A stretch of DNA of 64,000 nucleotides from Liquidambar formosana (taxonomy: Eukaryota; Streptophyta; Magnoliopsida; Saxifragales; Altingiaceae), in NCBI GenBank assembly GCA_039720395.1, contig CM077827.1:25580416-25644415 (forward strand), read 5' to 3'. The translations under genes and the position numbers were made by a program. Positions 47,601 to 58,240 of the stretch are shown here, in pieces. The number at the start of each line of letters is the position of its first letter. Position 1 is the stretch's first letter. The notes beneath the pieces were generated by a model. The model was not told the DNA's origin, did no database searches, and was given only the letters and a program-made list of their open reading frames with translations.

Positions 47601-49440
47601 AATTTTTCTATCCATATACGTGCTGGCTTGGATCCGCAATCCGTAAGGGCGTCTAGTGAGTGTTGAGTCTACCCATCAGACAGACATAGCCGATGAAAGA
47701 ACCAGTGAGGGGCACTTTGACCTTGAGGCTTGCCTAAAAGCCATCATGACTAAGCTTGATCATACCGCCGAGACATCTGATACTGCATTGAAAATGACTC
47801 AAGAGAACCAACAGAAGATGGCGGATCTTGAACACCAAGACAAGGAGGGAAAGTAGCTCGAAACCTGTGGTCACCAACCTAGAAGGGGAAACCAAAGGGA
47901 AAGGTTCTAACAGTGATTCCGTGTTAACTAGCAAGGTAGAAGCATTGGAGAGAACTATAAAAGGGATTCGTAGGGCCGATGACATGGTCGATGTGCGGAC
48001 TTTATCTCTGTTTCCAACTGCTCGTATTCCATTGCAATTCAAGATGCCGGAGTTAGAAAAGTTCGATGGGACGGGTTGCCCTAAGACTCATTTGAAGATG
48101 TATGTGCGAGCTATGCACCCCCGAGGGGCCACTGACGAGCTTTTAGCTCAAATGTTCCATGAAACCTTGGCCACTTCCGCTTTGAAATGGTTCTTGTCTT
48201 TGGATGAGAATAGAACTCGGACTTGAGAAGACATATGCAATGAGTTCTCGGAGCACTACAAGTACAACACAGAGGTGGATGTTACCCGGAGAGACCTGGA
48301 AACCACCAAGCAAGGGGCTCATGAAACTTTCTCCGCCTACATTACAAGGTGGAGACAAAAGGCGTCGAGAATGTTGGATAGGCCAAATGAGGAGGACCAA
48401 ATTCAGTTGGTGGTTAAGAACTTGCTGCCTGTGTACCACAAGCACTTATTTGCCCACTATTTCCCCAATTTCAAAGCTCTCATAAGGGCTGGCACGCAGG
48501 TTAAAGATGCTATCAATGATGGGACAATCAAAACTGAGGAAGTGAGGAGTCGTAAGACAAACTTTACGAGGAAGAACAATGCCGAGGTCAACACCATAAC
48601 TCAACCCATTCAACCCTTCTCTCTCAATGATGTCAACCCACCTCGCCAATTCACCGACCTATTCATGCCACTTGAAAGAGTCCTTGAAAAGCTTGTAAGC
48701 CGTGACCTACTGAAGCCGCTTGACCCAAGACCCCCAACAAATCCCTTACCCAAAAACTACAACGAGAATGAGTACTGCAAGTACCACCAATCCAAAGGCC
48801 ATGCCACCAACCGTTGTATTCGCCTTCGCCACCAAGTCCAAGACCTCATGGACAAGCAAGTCATCTCACCACCAACCCGTCCAAATGTCACCCATAATCC
48901 TCTCCCATCTCACAACAACACACCCCCACCTAACACCATAAATGCCATTGGGGTTGAATCCTCTCGCCCTCGCCGTCCCATAAGACAATACACTCCACTC
49001 CCCATGACCTTAACCCGTCTTTTCACTATTTGCCGCAATAACAGCCTTATCATGCCACTTCCACCAAAGCCAAGGCCATCAACCCCTCACTAATATTGCC
49101 AATACCATCGTGTACCCGGCCATGACATCGAGGCTTGTTCTATATTAAAGAAGATTATTCAAGACCTTATTGACCAAAAAGTTTTGTTGTTGCCAAAGAA
49201 ATCTATCTAACAAGAGCTGAAAGAAAGATATGAAGCAGGGGATCCTCAAGTTGGCCTATTGGGTGAGTCTTCGGGGAAATTTGATTACTATGTGTTGTAC
49301 TCAAGCCCAAGTCCAATATCAGATGAGCCGATAGTCCCTACAGGTTGGGATAACCTACCCATAGAAATGGAGAGCATTGACATGATAGAATGTGATGACT
49401 TAATGAATGACTTTGAGGAAGTCCATGACATATAGGCTAG
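47600..49440 (+). pseudogene. Element B4 gag, several lesions
   Basis: It begins with VLAWIRNP near 47625, homologous to B3. The capsid-like region includes LQFKMPELEKFDGTG near 48030 and ALKWFLSLDENRTRT near 48180. Two zinc knuckles follow, YCKYHQSKGHATNRC near 48775 and YCQYHRVPGHDIEAC near 49095. Lesions include a TAA near 47652, a frame change near 47856, a TGA at 48224-48226 (in place of Trp), a TAA at 49091-49093 and a TAG near 49432-49434. Gag coats the RNA genome in the cytoplasmic particle; this copy cannot make it intact. Confidence 0.82.
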
Positions 49441-50943
49441 TGATGATGAGTTGGACCATATAACCAGAGGGGGTTGCCATTTCAAGCCTCCCTACCTAGA
49501 ATCTGAGAATCCGTTGGAAGATTTGGAAGGGCAGAGGCGTCCTAGCTTGCAAGAAGAAGAGGATGAGGTGCTTAGGCAACTGAAGAAGACCAATGCCAAC
49601 ATCACTATTTGGGGCTTGCTCATGGCCTCGCATAAGCACAAACAAACCTTGTTGAAACTGCTGAATCAGATACAAGTGCCCGTTGATACATCCCCCGAGG
49701 GATTGGTACATTTGGTGAATCCAACTCCTAAGAACTCAACCATCGTGTTCACCGATGTGGACCTACCTAAAAGCAGGCTAAGCCATTCTCAAGCTCTCTA
49801 TGTGACCGTTGACACTATGGGGAAGAGGGTTCCTACCGTCCTTATCGACAATGGGTCCGCACTGAATGTATGTCCTCTCCGAACTGCCATTGTTTTGGGC
49901 TTGGGACCCACTAATTTCACGCCATCTGGGCAGACCGTAAGAGCTTATGACAACACCCGTCGAGAAGTAATAGAGGTAGTTACTTTGCCTCTTATCATGG
50001 GACCCACTGAATTTAGGGTGGAATTCCAAGTGTTAGATGTGCCGTCATGTTTCAACTTGCTGTTGGGCCGACCTTGGATCCATCTCGCTGGGGCTGTGCC
50101 ATCTTCACTCCATCAAAAGGTGAAGTTTCCTTATGAAGGAGCCATAGTAACACTTCAAGGGGACTATGAATTGAAACTCACAGGCGTGCCTATATGTGAG
50201 ATACAACTAGAATCAGCAGTAGTACCACTCTCTGGGTTTGACTATGTCTAATGCATTGAGAAAGAGCTCGAAAAGGGTGAGTTAATACCCTTGGACTTTT
50301 GCCCCCATGGCAACTTGCACGTTGGTGAAATCATGAGAAGAATGAGTTTCTTTCCAAGCATGGGGCTAGGGCGTCGCCAACAAGGGATCCCTAAGTCTAT
50401 TCAGAGCCGTGTCACCTCATACACCTTTGGGCTAGGATATGAGCCTTCTAGAAATGATCATGCGGAAATGCTAAAGAGGAATAAAGAGAAAGTAAGAGCC
50501 AAAGCCGAGGGAAGGGTGCCAGACCTGAGGATCTCGCCATATCGACCTACTTCGAATGGTTACTTCGTCAAAGAGGGGGATGATTTTCTATATTGTGGGT
50601 TTCTAGAACCCACCTTTGACCAAGCTACCAAGATCCGAGTTCCGGGTTTTGAAATCTTCTTCACCGAATGGTATCCAATCACAGCTGAAATAGTGGATAA
50701 TGAAGCCATCAATAGTGAGTTCTGGGAAATGAAAGAAGAAGACTGGGCAGAGAACCTTGATGCAGGGGCTATGACTGAAATGTTCCAAGACATGATCCTC
50801 ACCATGGAAGACTCAACCATTGAAGGACTCCAGGGTTCGTCCATTAGCCATGCTACCATGCCACTTCTGAATTGGTACCTTGAATGTGGTGTCATTGCGG
50901 AGATCCATGAAGAAGAAGACCTTGGCCTACCTGATAGCAGCTT
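49441..50943 (+). pseudogene. Element B4 protease and G-patch region (exon before the intron)
   Basis: Protease LIDNGSALNVCPLRTA lies near 49845. The frame is interrupted by one TAA at 50249-50251 and then continues with a G-patch (MRRMSFFPSMGLGRRQQG near 50330-50385), followed by an acidic stretch to 50943. The reading frame meets TAG at 50945-50947, but that stop sits inside a 5' splice site (GTAGGT from 50944). Element A carries the same order (protease, G-patch, RT) without an intron. Confidence 0.85.
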
Positions 50944-51110
50944 GTAGGTGTCTTAGTTTAGTAATATTTCCCTAATTCAATAAGATGTATATGCTTAACT
51001 CACTTTATGGAGTCATAGTATTGATACAGATTTGTTTGTTTTCTTTCTTTTGTGTGTCATTCCTACTATTCCTAGTCAATAAAGTGTGCTTTCTTTCTCT
51101 ATATATGCAG
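50944..51110 (+). other. Probable spliceosomal intron between protease and RT (167 bp)
   Basis: Donor GTAGGT at 50944, AT-rich body with a pyrimidine-rich end, acceptor TATATGCAG ending 51110. Splicing joins the last two bases of a codon (TT) to T at 51111 and keeps the frame into VSFLSSMDIYG at 51112. It removes the TAG stop that overlaps the donor. Ogre-type elements are known to carry an intron between protease and RT. Confidence 0.75.
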
Positions 51111-54100
51111 TGTCTCTTTTCTCTCCTCTATGGATATTTATGGCATGGATATAGATCCTAGGAACGATGTCCCCCCGGAGCTTGTTGAGCAAAGGAAAAG
51201 GGGCGTCACCGAACCTAATATGGATGAATTAGAAATAATCAACTTAGGGACGAATGAATTGCCAAGAATAGTTAAAATTGGGAAAACCCTCTCCCCCGTT
51301 GAAAAGGAAAAGATGATCTCTCTCTTGAAAGCCAACATTATGGCTTTTGCATGGTCTTATAAAGACATGCCTGGCATTAACCCCGATATTGTGCAACACT
51401 ATATCCCCACTAATTCCCTAAAGAAGCCGGTAAAGCAGAAACTCAGAAGATTAAAACCAGAATGGGCTCTAAAAGTAAAAGAAGAAGTAACTAAACAACT
51501 AGACGCGGGGTTCCTCCAAGTTGTGGAGTATCCCGAGTGGTTGTCAAATATAGTTCCTGTGCCTAAAAAAGACGGGAAAGTGAGGATGCATATGTGTCGA
51601 TTTTCGAGATCTCAACGCCGCGAGCCCTAAGGATGACTTCCCTTTACCCCATATTGATGTGTTGGTGGACAGCATAGTGGGACATGCACTCCTCTCCTTC
51701 ATGGACGGATTCTCCAGGTATAACCAGATAAGGATGGCACCTCAAGACATGGAGAAAACAGCCTTTATCACGCAATGGGGAACGTACTGTTACAAGTGTT
51801 AGGATTATGCCCTAGAGCCAATCATAGAGATGATTGTTTAGGGATTAGGAACAATCATTTGATTTCATTTATGTATGTCACATTTATTATTGATTTAATA
51901 AAAGGGCTTATTCTATTATGTTTATATGCATCATTTATATTTACATAATATGTCCATGGAGTTAGAGTTGAGAATATGGAATTACAAAGAGTTGTAATTT
52001 TGAGACTATAGATATATCTCTGTACTAAACTCCTAAAGCATTCCTAGTTGAAGGTTCACTATGATGGACAGTAATGAACCATAGGACTAGCACTTGTTAG
52101 GTTGACTCTATAGGAGGATAGCTAGTCTCAAGCTATTTGTGTGGAGACACTACAACCAACAAGTGGGTGCCTATTGCGAGAATAGGTACACTGAATGTGA
52201 CCAAAGATATGAGATAAACTGAATGGAGTTTTATCCTGCCTGTCAATCAGTTTCTCATTGTTATAGTGGTACAAGTAATCCTTAGACCTGAGACACCATA
52301 GTTGCCTTATGCATGTAGCTTTAGAAGTTTGATAACACTAAGTGCAGATCCTATTAAGGGGTCTGCAAAGGTGTTCATTGGCCCTACTGCTATGTGTATG
52401 AAGGCATGTGAGTGATCAACAAGGGATCCATCACTCTCAGGAAAAAGAGAGAGAATGTCTCATATAGCATTCATAATATAACTCATTAAATCCATGGCCA
52501 TGGTAGGATGAATATGAAAAGAGTTTCATGAGTTCATCAATGAGTTGATATTCATGATTGAGTATAAAGTAATTAAACTAGGGACTTGACAGACTTCCAT
52601 GTCCTATTAGTTTAATTGGAGACATTGTGTTGAAGGAAGGATGCAATTGTAATCTATAAACTATAACAGAAGGGTTCTTTGTTAGATACTTATTCACCTC
52701 ATTAAGGACAACACCATGAACCATATGCTAGGTGTTATTCATGGTTAGTAGAAGCCCTAATTGATATAAGTGAGTTATAATCAATTAGGGAATTGGAAGG
52801 AGTTCCAATTAGACCCTGAATGGAAAGAGTTCCATTGTGCACACCTTGTGCTATTCCTACTACTTGATGATGTGAACCCAATGGGTCACACACTGATCAT
52901 GCAAGATGAGCTTTTAAGTCTATGAGAGAAAGGGTATGAGTGCATAAAGAATAGTTCTTTGAGGCCTTGTTTGTATTTGATGTAAACAATAGGGGTTATT
53001 GTGCAATTTAGGGAAATTGCACAAAACCCTAAAGGGGTTCTCCCCTAGGGCCGGCCCCTTTAGTGTGGCATATATAAGTTATACTTATGTGTGACATGGG
53101 ATAGGCTTGCTTGCACACTCCCAACCCTAGCCGTCCAAAGTGTTGGAGGCTTTCTTCTCTCTCTCTTTCTTCTCCACCTCTAGCAACAACAAGGAAGAAG
53201 AAGGAAAAGACTTGAAGCTCTAGCTAGGTGTGGATACCGTTGGAGGCAGCACACTTGGGCTGCTCATTCACCGCTGTCCGGAATCAAAGCTTGGAGCAAA
53301 AAGGAGAAGACATAATCAACTGTAAGTTCTAAACCCTCTCTTTGTAATTAGGGTTTTATTGTTTTGTATGAACCACAATCAGATTCATGGGTTGCATGGA
53401 ATTGATAGGAAATTTTTGTTATTCAAGTTATTCCGCATTCTATTTCCTTCTAGTTCAATTCCCAACAACAAGGTAATGCCTTTTGGCTTAAGAAATGCTG
53501 GGGCTACTTACCAAAGAGTAGCTACGACTTTATTGCATGATATGATCCATAAGGAAGTCGAGGTTTATGTCGATGATATGATCGTGAAGTCCGTGGATAG
53601 GGAAGGGCATTTTAAGGCGTTAGAGAAATTCCTAGAGCGAGCAAAGAAGTACAATCTCCGTCTAAACCCACAGAAGTGCACTTTTGGTGTCACTGTAGGC
53701 AAGCTATTGGGGTTCATGATCACTCAGAGAGGCATCGAAGTGGACCCAGGGAAGATAAAAGCCATTATGGAGATGGAGCCGCCTAGCACTGAGAAGCAGA
53801 TTTGGGGTTTTTTGGGAAGAGTTCAATACATAAGCCGATTCATTGCCAACTTGACCATGGTTTGCGAACCAATCTTCAAATTGCTTAAGAAAGGTGTGCC
53901 AAAAGTGTGGAACGAAGAATGCCAAAAGGCCTTTGAGACCATTAAGAGATACTTGAGCAATCCTCCAATCTTAGTTCCCCCACGGCAAGGTGCACCGCTC
54001 TTGTTATACTTAACGGTCACCGAAACTGTGATGGGAGCTATGTTAGCTCAATATCTTAAAGGGTCTACAAAGGAGAATGCCATCTACTACCTAAGCAAGA

Positions 54101-56168
54101 AAATGATAGACTATGAAGTGAAGTACAATGCAATTGAAAAGGCTTGTGTGGCACTAGTATGGGCGACGCAAAAGCTCCGACACTATATGATGTCCTTCGA
54201 AGTGTTCTTGATAAGTCGTATGGACCCGTTGAAGTATCTGGTAGAAAAACCGGTATTGTCATTCAAAACTGCTCGATGGTCAATTCTCCTCAATGAATTT
54301 GACATCAAGTATGTAAATCAGAAGTCTATCAAGGGGAGCGTCATCGCAGACTACCTAGCTAGCTGTCCTGTGTCATCATCCGTTCCATTCAAGGATCAGT
54401 TCCCAGACGAGGACGTGCTAGAGATCGGTAGAAAGACTTGGAGAGTATACTTCGATGGGGCAGCCAATAAGAAAGGTTATGGGATAGGAGTCCTGCTGGT
54501 CTCACTTGAAGAGGCATTTACACCGTTAGCGGTCAAGTTGGGGTTTGAAGCTACCAACAACATTGCTGAGTATGAAGCTTGTATCCTAGCATTGGAAGCG
54601 GCACTGGAATTAGGAATCAAAGAACTGGAAGTGTTCGGGGACTCGGCGCTAATCATTTGTCAGATAAAAGGGGAATGGAAAACTCGAGATGAGAAGCTGT
54701 TGCCCTACCATGCCTATCTAGAAGCTCTAACTAAGGAGTTCTTAGAAATAGAGTTCAACTACTTATCAAGGAACAAAAACCAGTTTGCCGATGCCTTGGC
54801 AACCCTAGCATCCATGGTGGAGATACCTGAAGGGGGAAATGTGAAGCCATTGGTGATAGAATGCCAAGACAAGCCTGTGTACTGTTGTGCAATCCGAGGA
54901 GGGGAAGTGAATGATGGCCGTCCGTGGTTCCATGACATAAAAAAGTTCATTGAAGAAAGGGAGTACCCAGAAGGAGCATCTCGCATTGACAGAAAAATCT
55001 TAAGACGGCTGGCAAGTCACTATATACTTTGTGGAGGAAAGCTATATCGGAGATCATACGACGGGATCCACCTGTTGTGTGTCACCGAGGAAGAAGCCGA
55101 GCATCTGATTAAAGAAATCCATGAAGGGACAGGGGCTTCGCATATGAATGGCTATATGTTGGCTAAGAAAATCATGAGGTTAGGCTATTATTGGTCTACC
55201 ATGGAAAGGGATTGCCACGCACATGTTAAGAAGTGCCATAAATGCCAATTGTTCGCCAGTGGACAACATTTGCCTTCTATGCCTTTAACAAGTATGTCGT
55301 CACCATGGCCGTTCGCAGTATGGGGGATAGATATCATCGGACAGATCAAGCCAAAGGCGTCAAATAGGCATGAATACATCCTGGTTGCTATCGATTATTT
55401 CACTAAGTGGGTGGAAGCGGCGTCCTTCAAGACCTTGAATTCCAAGAAGGTAGCACAGTTCATACAGCACAGCATTATCTATCGATATAGGGTACCGTAT
55501 GAAGTTATCTCAGACAATGGCCAGCACTTTCAGAAAGAAACCCATGAGCTCTTGTAAAAGTACGGCATAGTTTATCATCTGTCGTCACTATACCGTCCTC
55601 AAACTAATGGAGCAGTGGAAGCGGCTAACAAGAACATCAAGAAGATACTACAGAAGACGGCGAACTCACATACAGACTGGCATGAGAAGTTACTGTTAGC
55701 TCTATGGGATTACAGAACATCAATAAGGTCGTCAACAGGGGCTACCCCTTACTCTCTAGTTTATGGAATGGAGGCCGTGTTGCCAGTTGAATTGGAGGTT
55801 CCTTCACTAAGGGTTACCGTGGAGAGCCAGATAACAGAAGTGGACTGGGTTAAGAGCCATTATGACGAGTTAGCTTTACTCGATGAAAGGCGTTTAAGGG
55901 CGCTGTATCATGTGCAGGGGTATCAGCGGAGAGTTGCCAGAGCATTCAACAAGCATGTCAAAGATCAAGGCCTAAAGAAAGGGGATATAGTGCTGAAAGA
56001 AATTAGAGCTCCAATGTTCGATCCGCGGGGAAAATTCAAGCCAAGTTGGGGTGGACCATACATTATCAAAGAGATATTGCCAGCAGGGGCTATTCGCCTC
56101 ATGGATTTAGATGGAATTGAGTTCGCTCGTCCAACTAATTTGGATTAATTAAAAAAATATCATGTTTG
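51111..56168 (+). pseudogene. Element B4 pol (RT, two RNase H, integrase), split by a Copia solo LTR
   Basis: RT begins near 51130. A 4-bp excess near 51590 shifts the frame just before the VDFRDLN-type motif. A solo LTR (51797-53467) then interrupts RT between GTYCYK and VMPFGLRNAG. After it: YVDD near 53565, Ty3-type RNase H about 53990-54260, second RNase H about 54440-54820 (WRVYFDGAANKKGYG; FGDSALIICQ), integrase zinc finger about 55120-55250, core WGIDIIG near 55325, SDNGQHF near 55510, E near 55620, and a GPY-type module near 56050. In-frame stops occur at 55555-55557 and 56146-56148, the latter six codons before the expected end. It was probably functional until recently apart from these lesions. 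Confidence 0.9.
51797..53467 (+). mobile_element. Copia-type solo LTR inside B4 RT (1671 bp)
   Basis: TGTTAGGATTATGCCC...TTCCCAACA, with TATATAAG near 53086, flanked by the perfect duplication ACAAG (51792-51796 and 53468-53472). No internal coding sequence is present. The frame starting at 53359 enters RT from inside this LTR and is not a real start. The start and end sequences are typical of Copia LTRs; the lineage is unassigned. Confidence 0.93.
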
Positions 56169-56495
56169 AAGCCTGCTAAGTTGAAAACCCGTAAGGGCGG
56201 TCTAGGCAAAAGTTAAGGCATGAGAACTACGTAAAACCTGATTCTCCATTCAAAAACAAGCACAAAAAAAAAAAAAAAAAAAAAAAAAGAGCAAAGCAAA
56301 AAATGAAAAAAACCATGGATATACGTAGGCAACCCATAAAGTTACCTTGGGTGCGGTCTAAATCAAACAACAAAATCCCAAATTTAATTTATCATTGGCA
56401 ATTTATTCAAAACTAAAATTGATTGACATAGCAATTCATTGGTATTAAGTAAAAGAACTATAAATATGCCATAAATATCCTATTCTATTGAGTTT
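56169..56495. other. Spacer between B4 pol and antisense gene
   Basis: AT-rich spacer with a poly(A) run of about 25 bases (56264-56288). Pol and the DUF7745-like gene converge here, as at 5883-6054 in element A. No coding frame. Confidence 0.65.
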
Positions 56496-57740
56496 TCAAT
56501 TCTTCTTGGGCTTCTTTGCAGCTCGCTCCTCAGCTTTCTTCTTCTCTCTTTTGTGTCTTCTTTTCTTCCTCAAGTCATGTTCATAAACTGCTGTCACTGC
56601 TTCCATAATATCCTCTTTGCAAGGTCCAAGTTCATTATTCTTGATAAATCCAAAAATCCTTTCTCTGCGAGTAGTCTCTCTCTCACCCAAATTACTCTTC
56701 AACCATTCTTTGTACTCGGGGCTTATCATATATGGACCATTAGTATTCGTAACTTGAGTTGGTGTCAGCTTGCTAGGCCATCGATCCTTCGCCCAAGTCA
56801 CTACAGAAAGACCTGCAGGCACCACAGAATAGTCACCTTTCAAGGAAGTGGGTATGGTTTGCATAGCACCCATCTGACGAAGAATCCTTGAAGGCCAATA
56901 AAAAGAAGTGGACCTCAGTCCTATGAGTCTCACCATGGCACATCCAGAAGTTCGCAGAAGCACCTGTTCACTGCAACCCCATATGAAGACAAACCATTTG
57001 ATATTCTTCCATGAAAGGGTTTGGAAGTAACCTAGCCAATCCCTCAATGAAAACTCTTCAGGCAGTTTAATGCGGCGAAGACAGTAATGCTGGGGCTTGT
57101 ATGGTGCAATGACAGTGGGCGACAAGAAATTCAGTCTTTCAAGCAACCACATCTGCAGTAGAATGGGGCTACCTCCTAAAGGAATTCTCGGGTCCTCATA
57201 GACTTCATCCAAGCTATTCAGGGTTTCAGCTAGTACCATGGGAATCAGGTTATGGCCCTTGGCAAGGAGAGGAATCAACTCACAAATTTGTATGGGAATA
57301 TGTGGAGTACCAGTTGAAATAAGGAAACGACCAATGAGGCAAAAGGCGAGTGCATACTTAATGGGAAAGGTAAATTTCAGAATACCTTTGCTATCATAGG
57401 CCAAAAAAGAGGTTGGCAATTTCATCAAGTCTACCATATGGTCCTTTACAAACGTAGAGGCATATTGTTGGTGAATCCCAAGTAGGTTGGAGAAGGAGGT
57501 AAGAAAGTTTGGGTGAGGAGTAGGGAGAATGAAAGGACCTACCGGTGAAACTCCATACAACGCGCAGAATTCCTCTATGGTTGGGCACAGTTCTTCATAG
57601 TTGAAGCGGAACACATGAATTTAGGGATCCCAAAAATATGTAGCAGCAGTCAAGAGGTTCGTTTCAAGCCTCACATGCCTTAAGGAGAGCAATGGATCCA
57701 AGCCAAAGCACGTGAACTCAGATTTTGCTTCAGCACTCAT
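56496..57740 (-). pseudogene. Antisense DUF7745-like gene of B4, single exon, one stop
   Basis: The start is at 57740 (MSAEAKSEFTCFGLDP), with one in-frame TAA at 57621-57623 just before the HVFRFNYEELCPTIEEF motif; the frame is then open for 372 codons to 56496. There is no intron where the A homologue has one. The C terminus (RKKRRHKREKKKAEER...KKPKK) is strongly basic and looks like a nuclear localisation signal. A TATAAAAA box lies about 95 bp upstream, and a palindrome cluster lies upstream of that. Function is unknown. Confidence 0.78.
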
Positions 57741-57830
57741 AACTCTCAAAAACCCTCCTAAAAATTTGTCTAGAGCCTCTATAATTCCTAATGAGTGAAT
57801 ACAAGTAGGTTTAGGAACCCCTTGGATGTG

Positions 57831-57838
57831 TTTTTATA
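57831..57838 (-). promoter_or_regulatory. TATA box of the B4 DUF7745-like gene
   Basis: The minus strand reads CCCTATAAAAACAC, about 95 bp upstream of the start codon and about 90 bp downstream of the palindrome cluster, nearly the same geometry as the A PMD promoter. Confidence 0.65.
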
Positions 57839-57925
57839 GGGAAAAGGTCACAAATCCGTGTTCTAGAAGGAGAAAACCTGTCAAAATAGGGAGTTTCCTA
57901 TTTGAAGTGGGATTCTCGCTTCGGG

Positions 57926-58005
57926 CTCGAGTGACCACCCAGGCTTGGGCGGCTAGCCACCTGGGCTTGGGCGGCTAGCCGCCCAGCCCTGGGTGGTCAC
58001 CCGAG
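57926..58005. promoter_or_regulatory. Four-unit phased palindrome cluster upstream of the B4 DUF7745-like gene
   Basis: Centres at 57933, 57954.5, 57976.5 and 57998, steps of 21.5, 22 and 21.5 bp, identical to the B4 LTR cluster in spacing and nearly so in sequence (GGCGGCTAGCC units). Confidence 0.9.
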
Positions 58006-58240
58006 GCCGTTTTCCTATTTTGCCCAGTTTTGCCTATTTTTTACCCAATTTGACCCCTATATGGTTATGTGACCTTGGGAAGCTTATTTTGAGCTTATTT
58101 TTGCACAAAAACATGAGTAAATCACCACAATGGAATTCCAAAAAGTTTAATACAAAGTACCAAAGCAAATGTTCAAAGAGAAGTTACAAAGCACAATGAA
58201 AGATGTTTCATTCATTTACAAAGCAAGAGGTTAAGCTAAG

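Noticed and set aside
53359..53480. Start codon of the RT frame at 53359
   Set aside because: The first ~110 bases lie inside the Copia solo LTR; the RT frame proper resumes after 53467.
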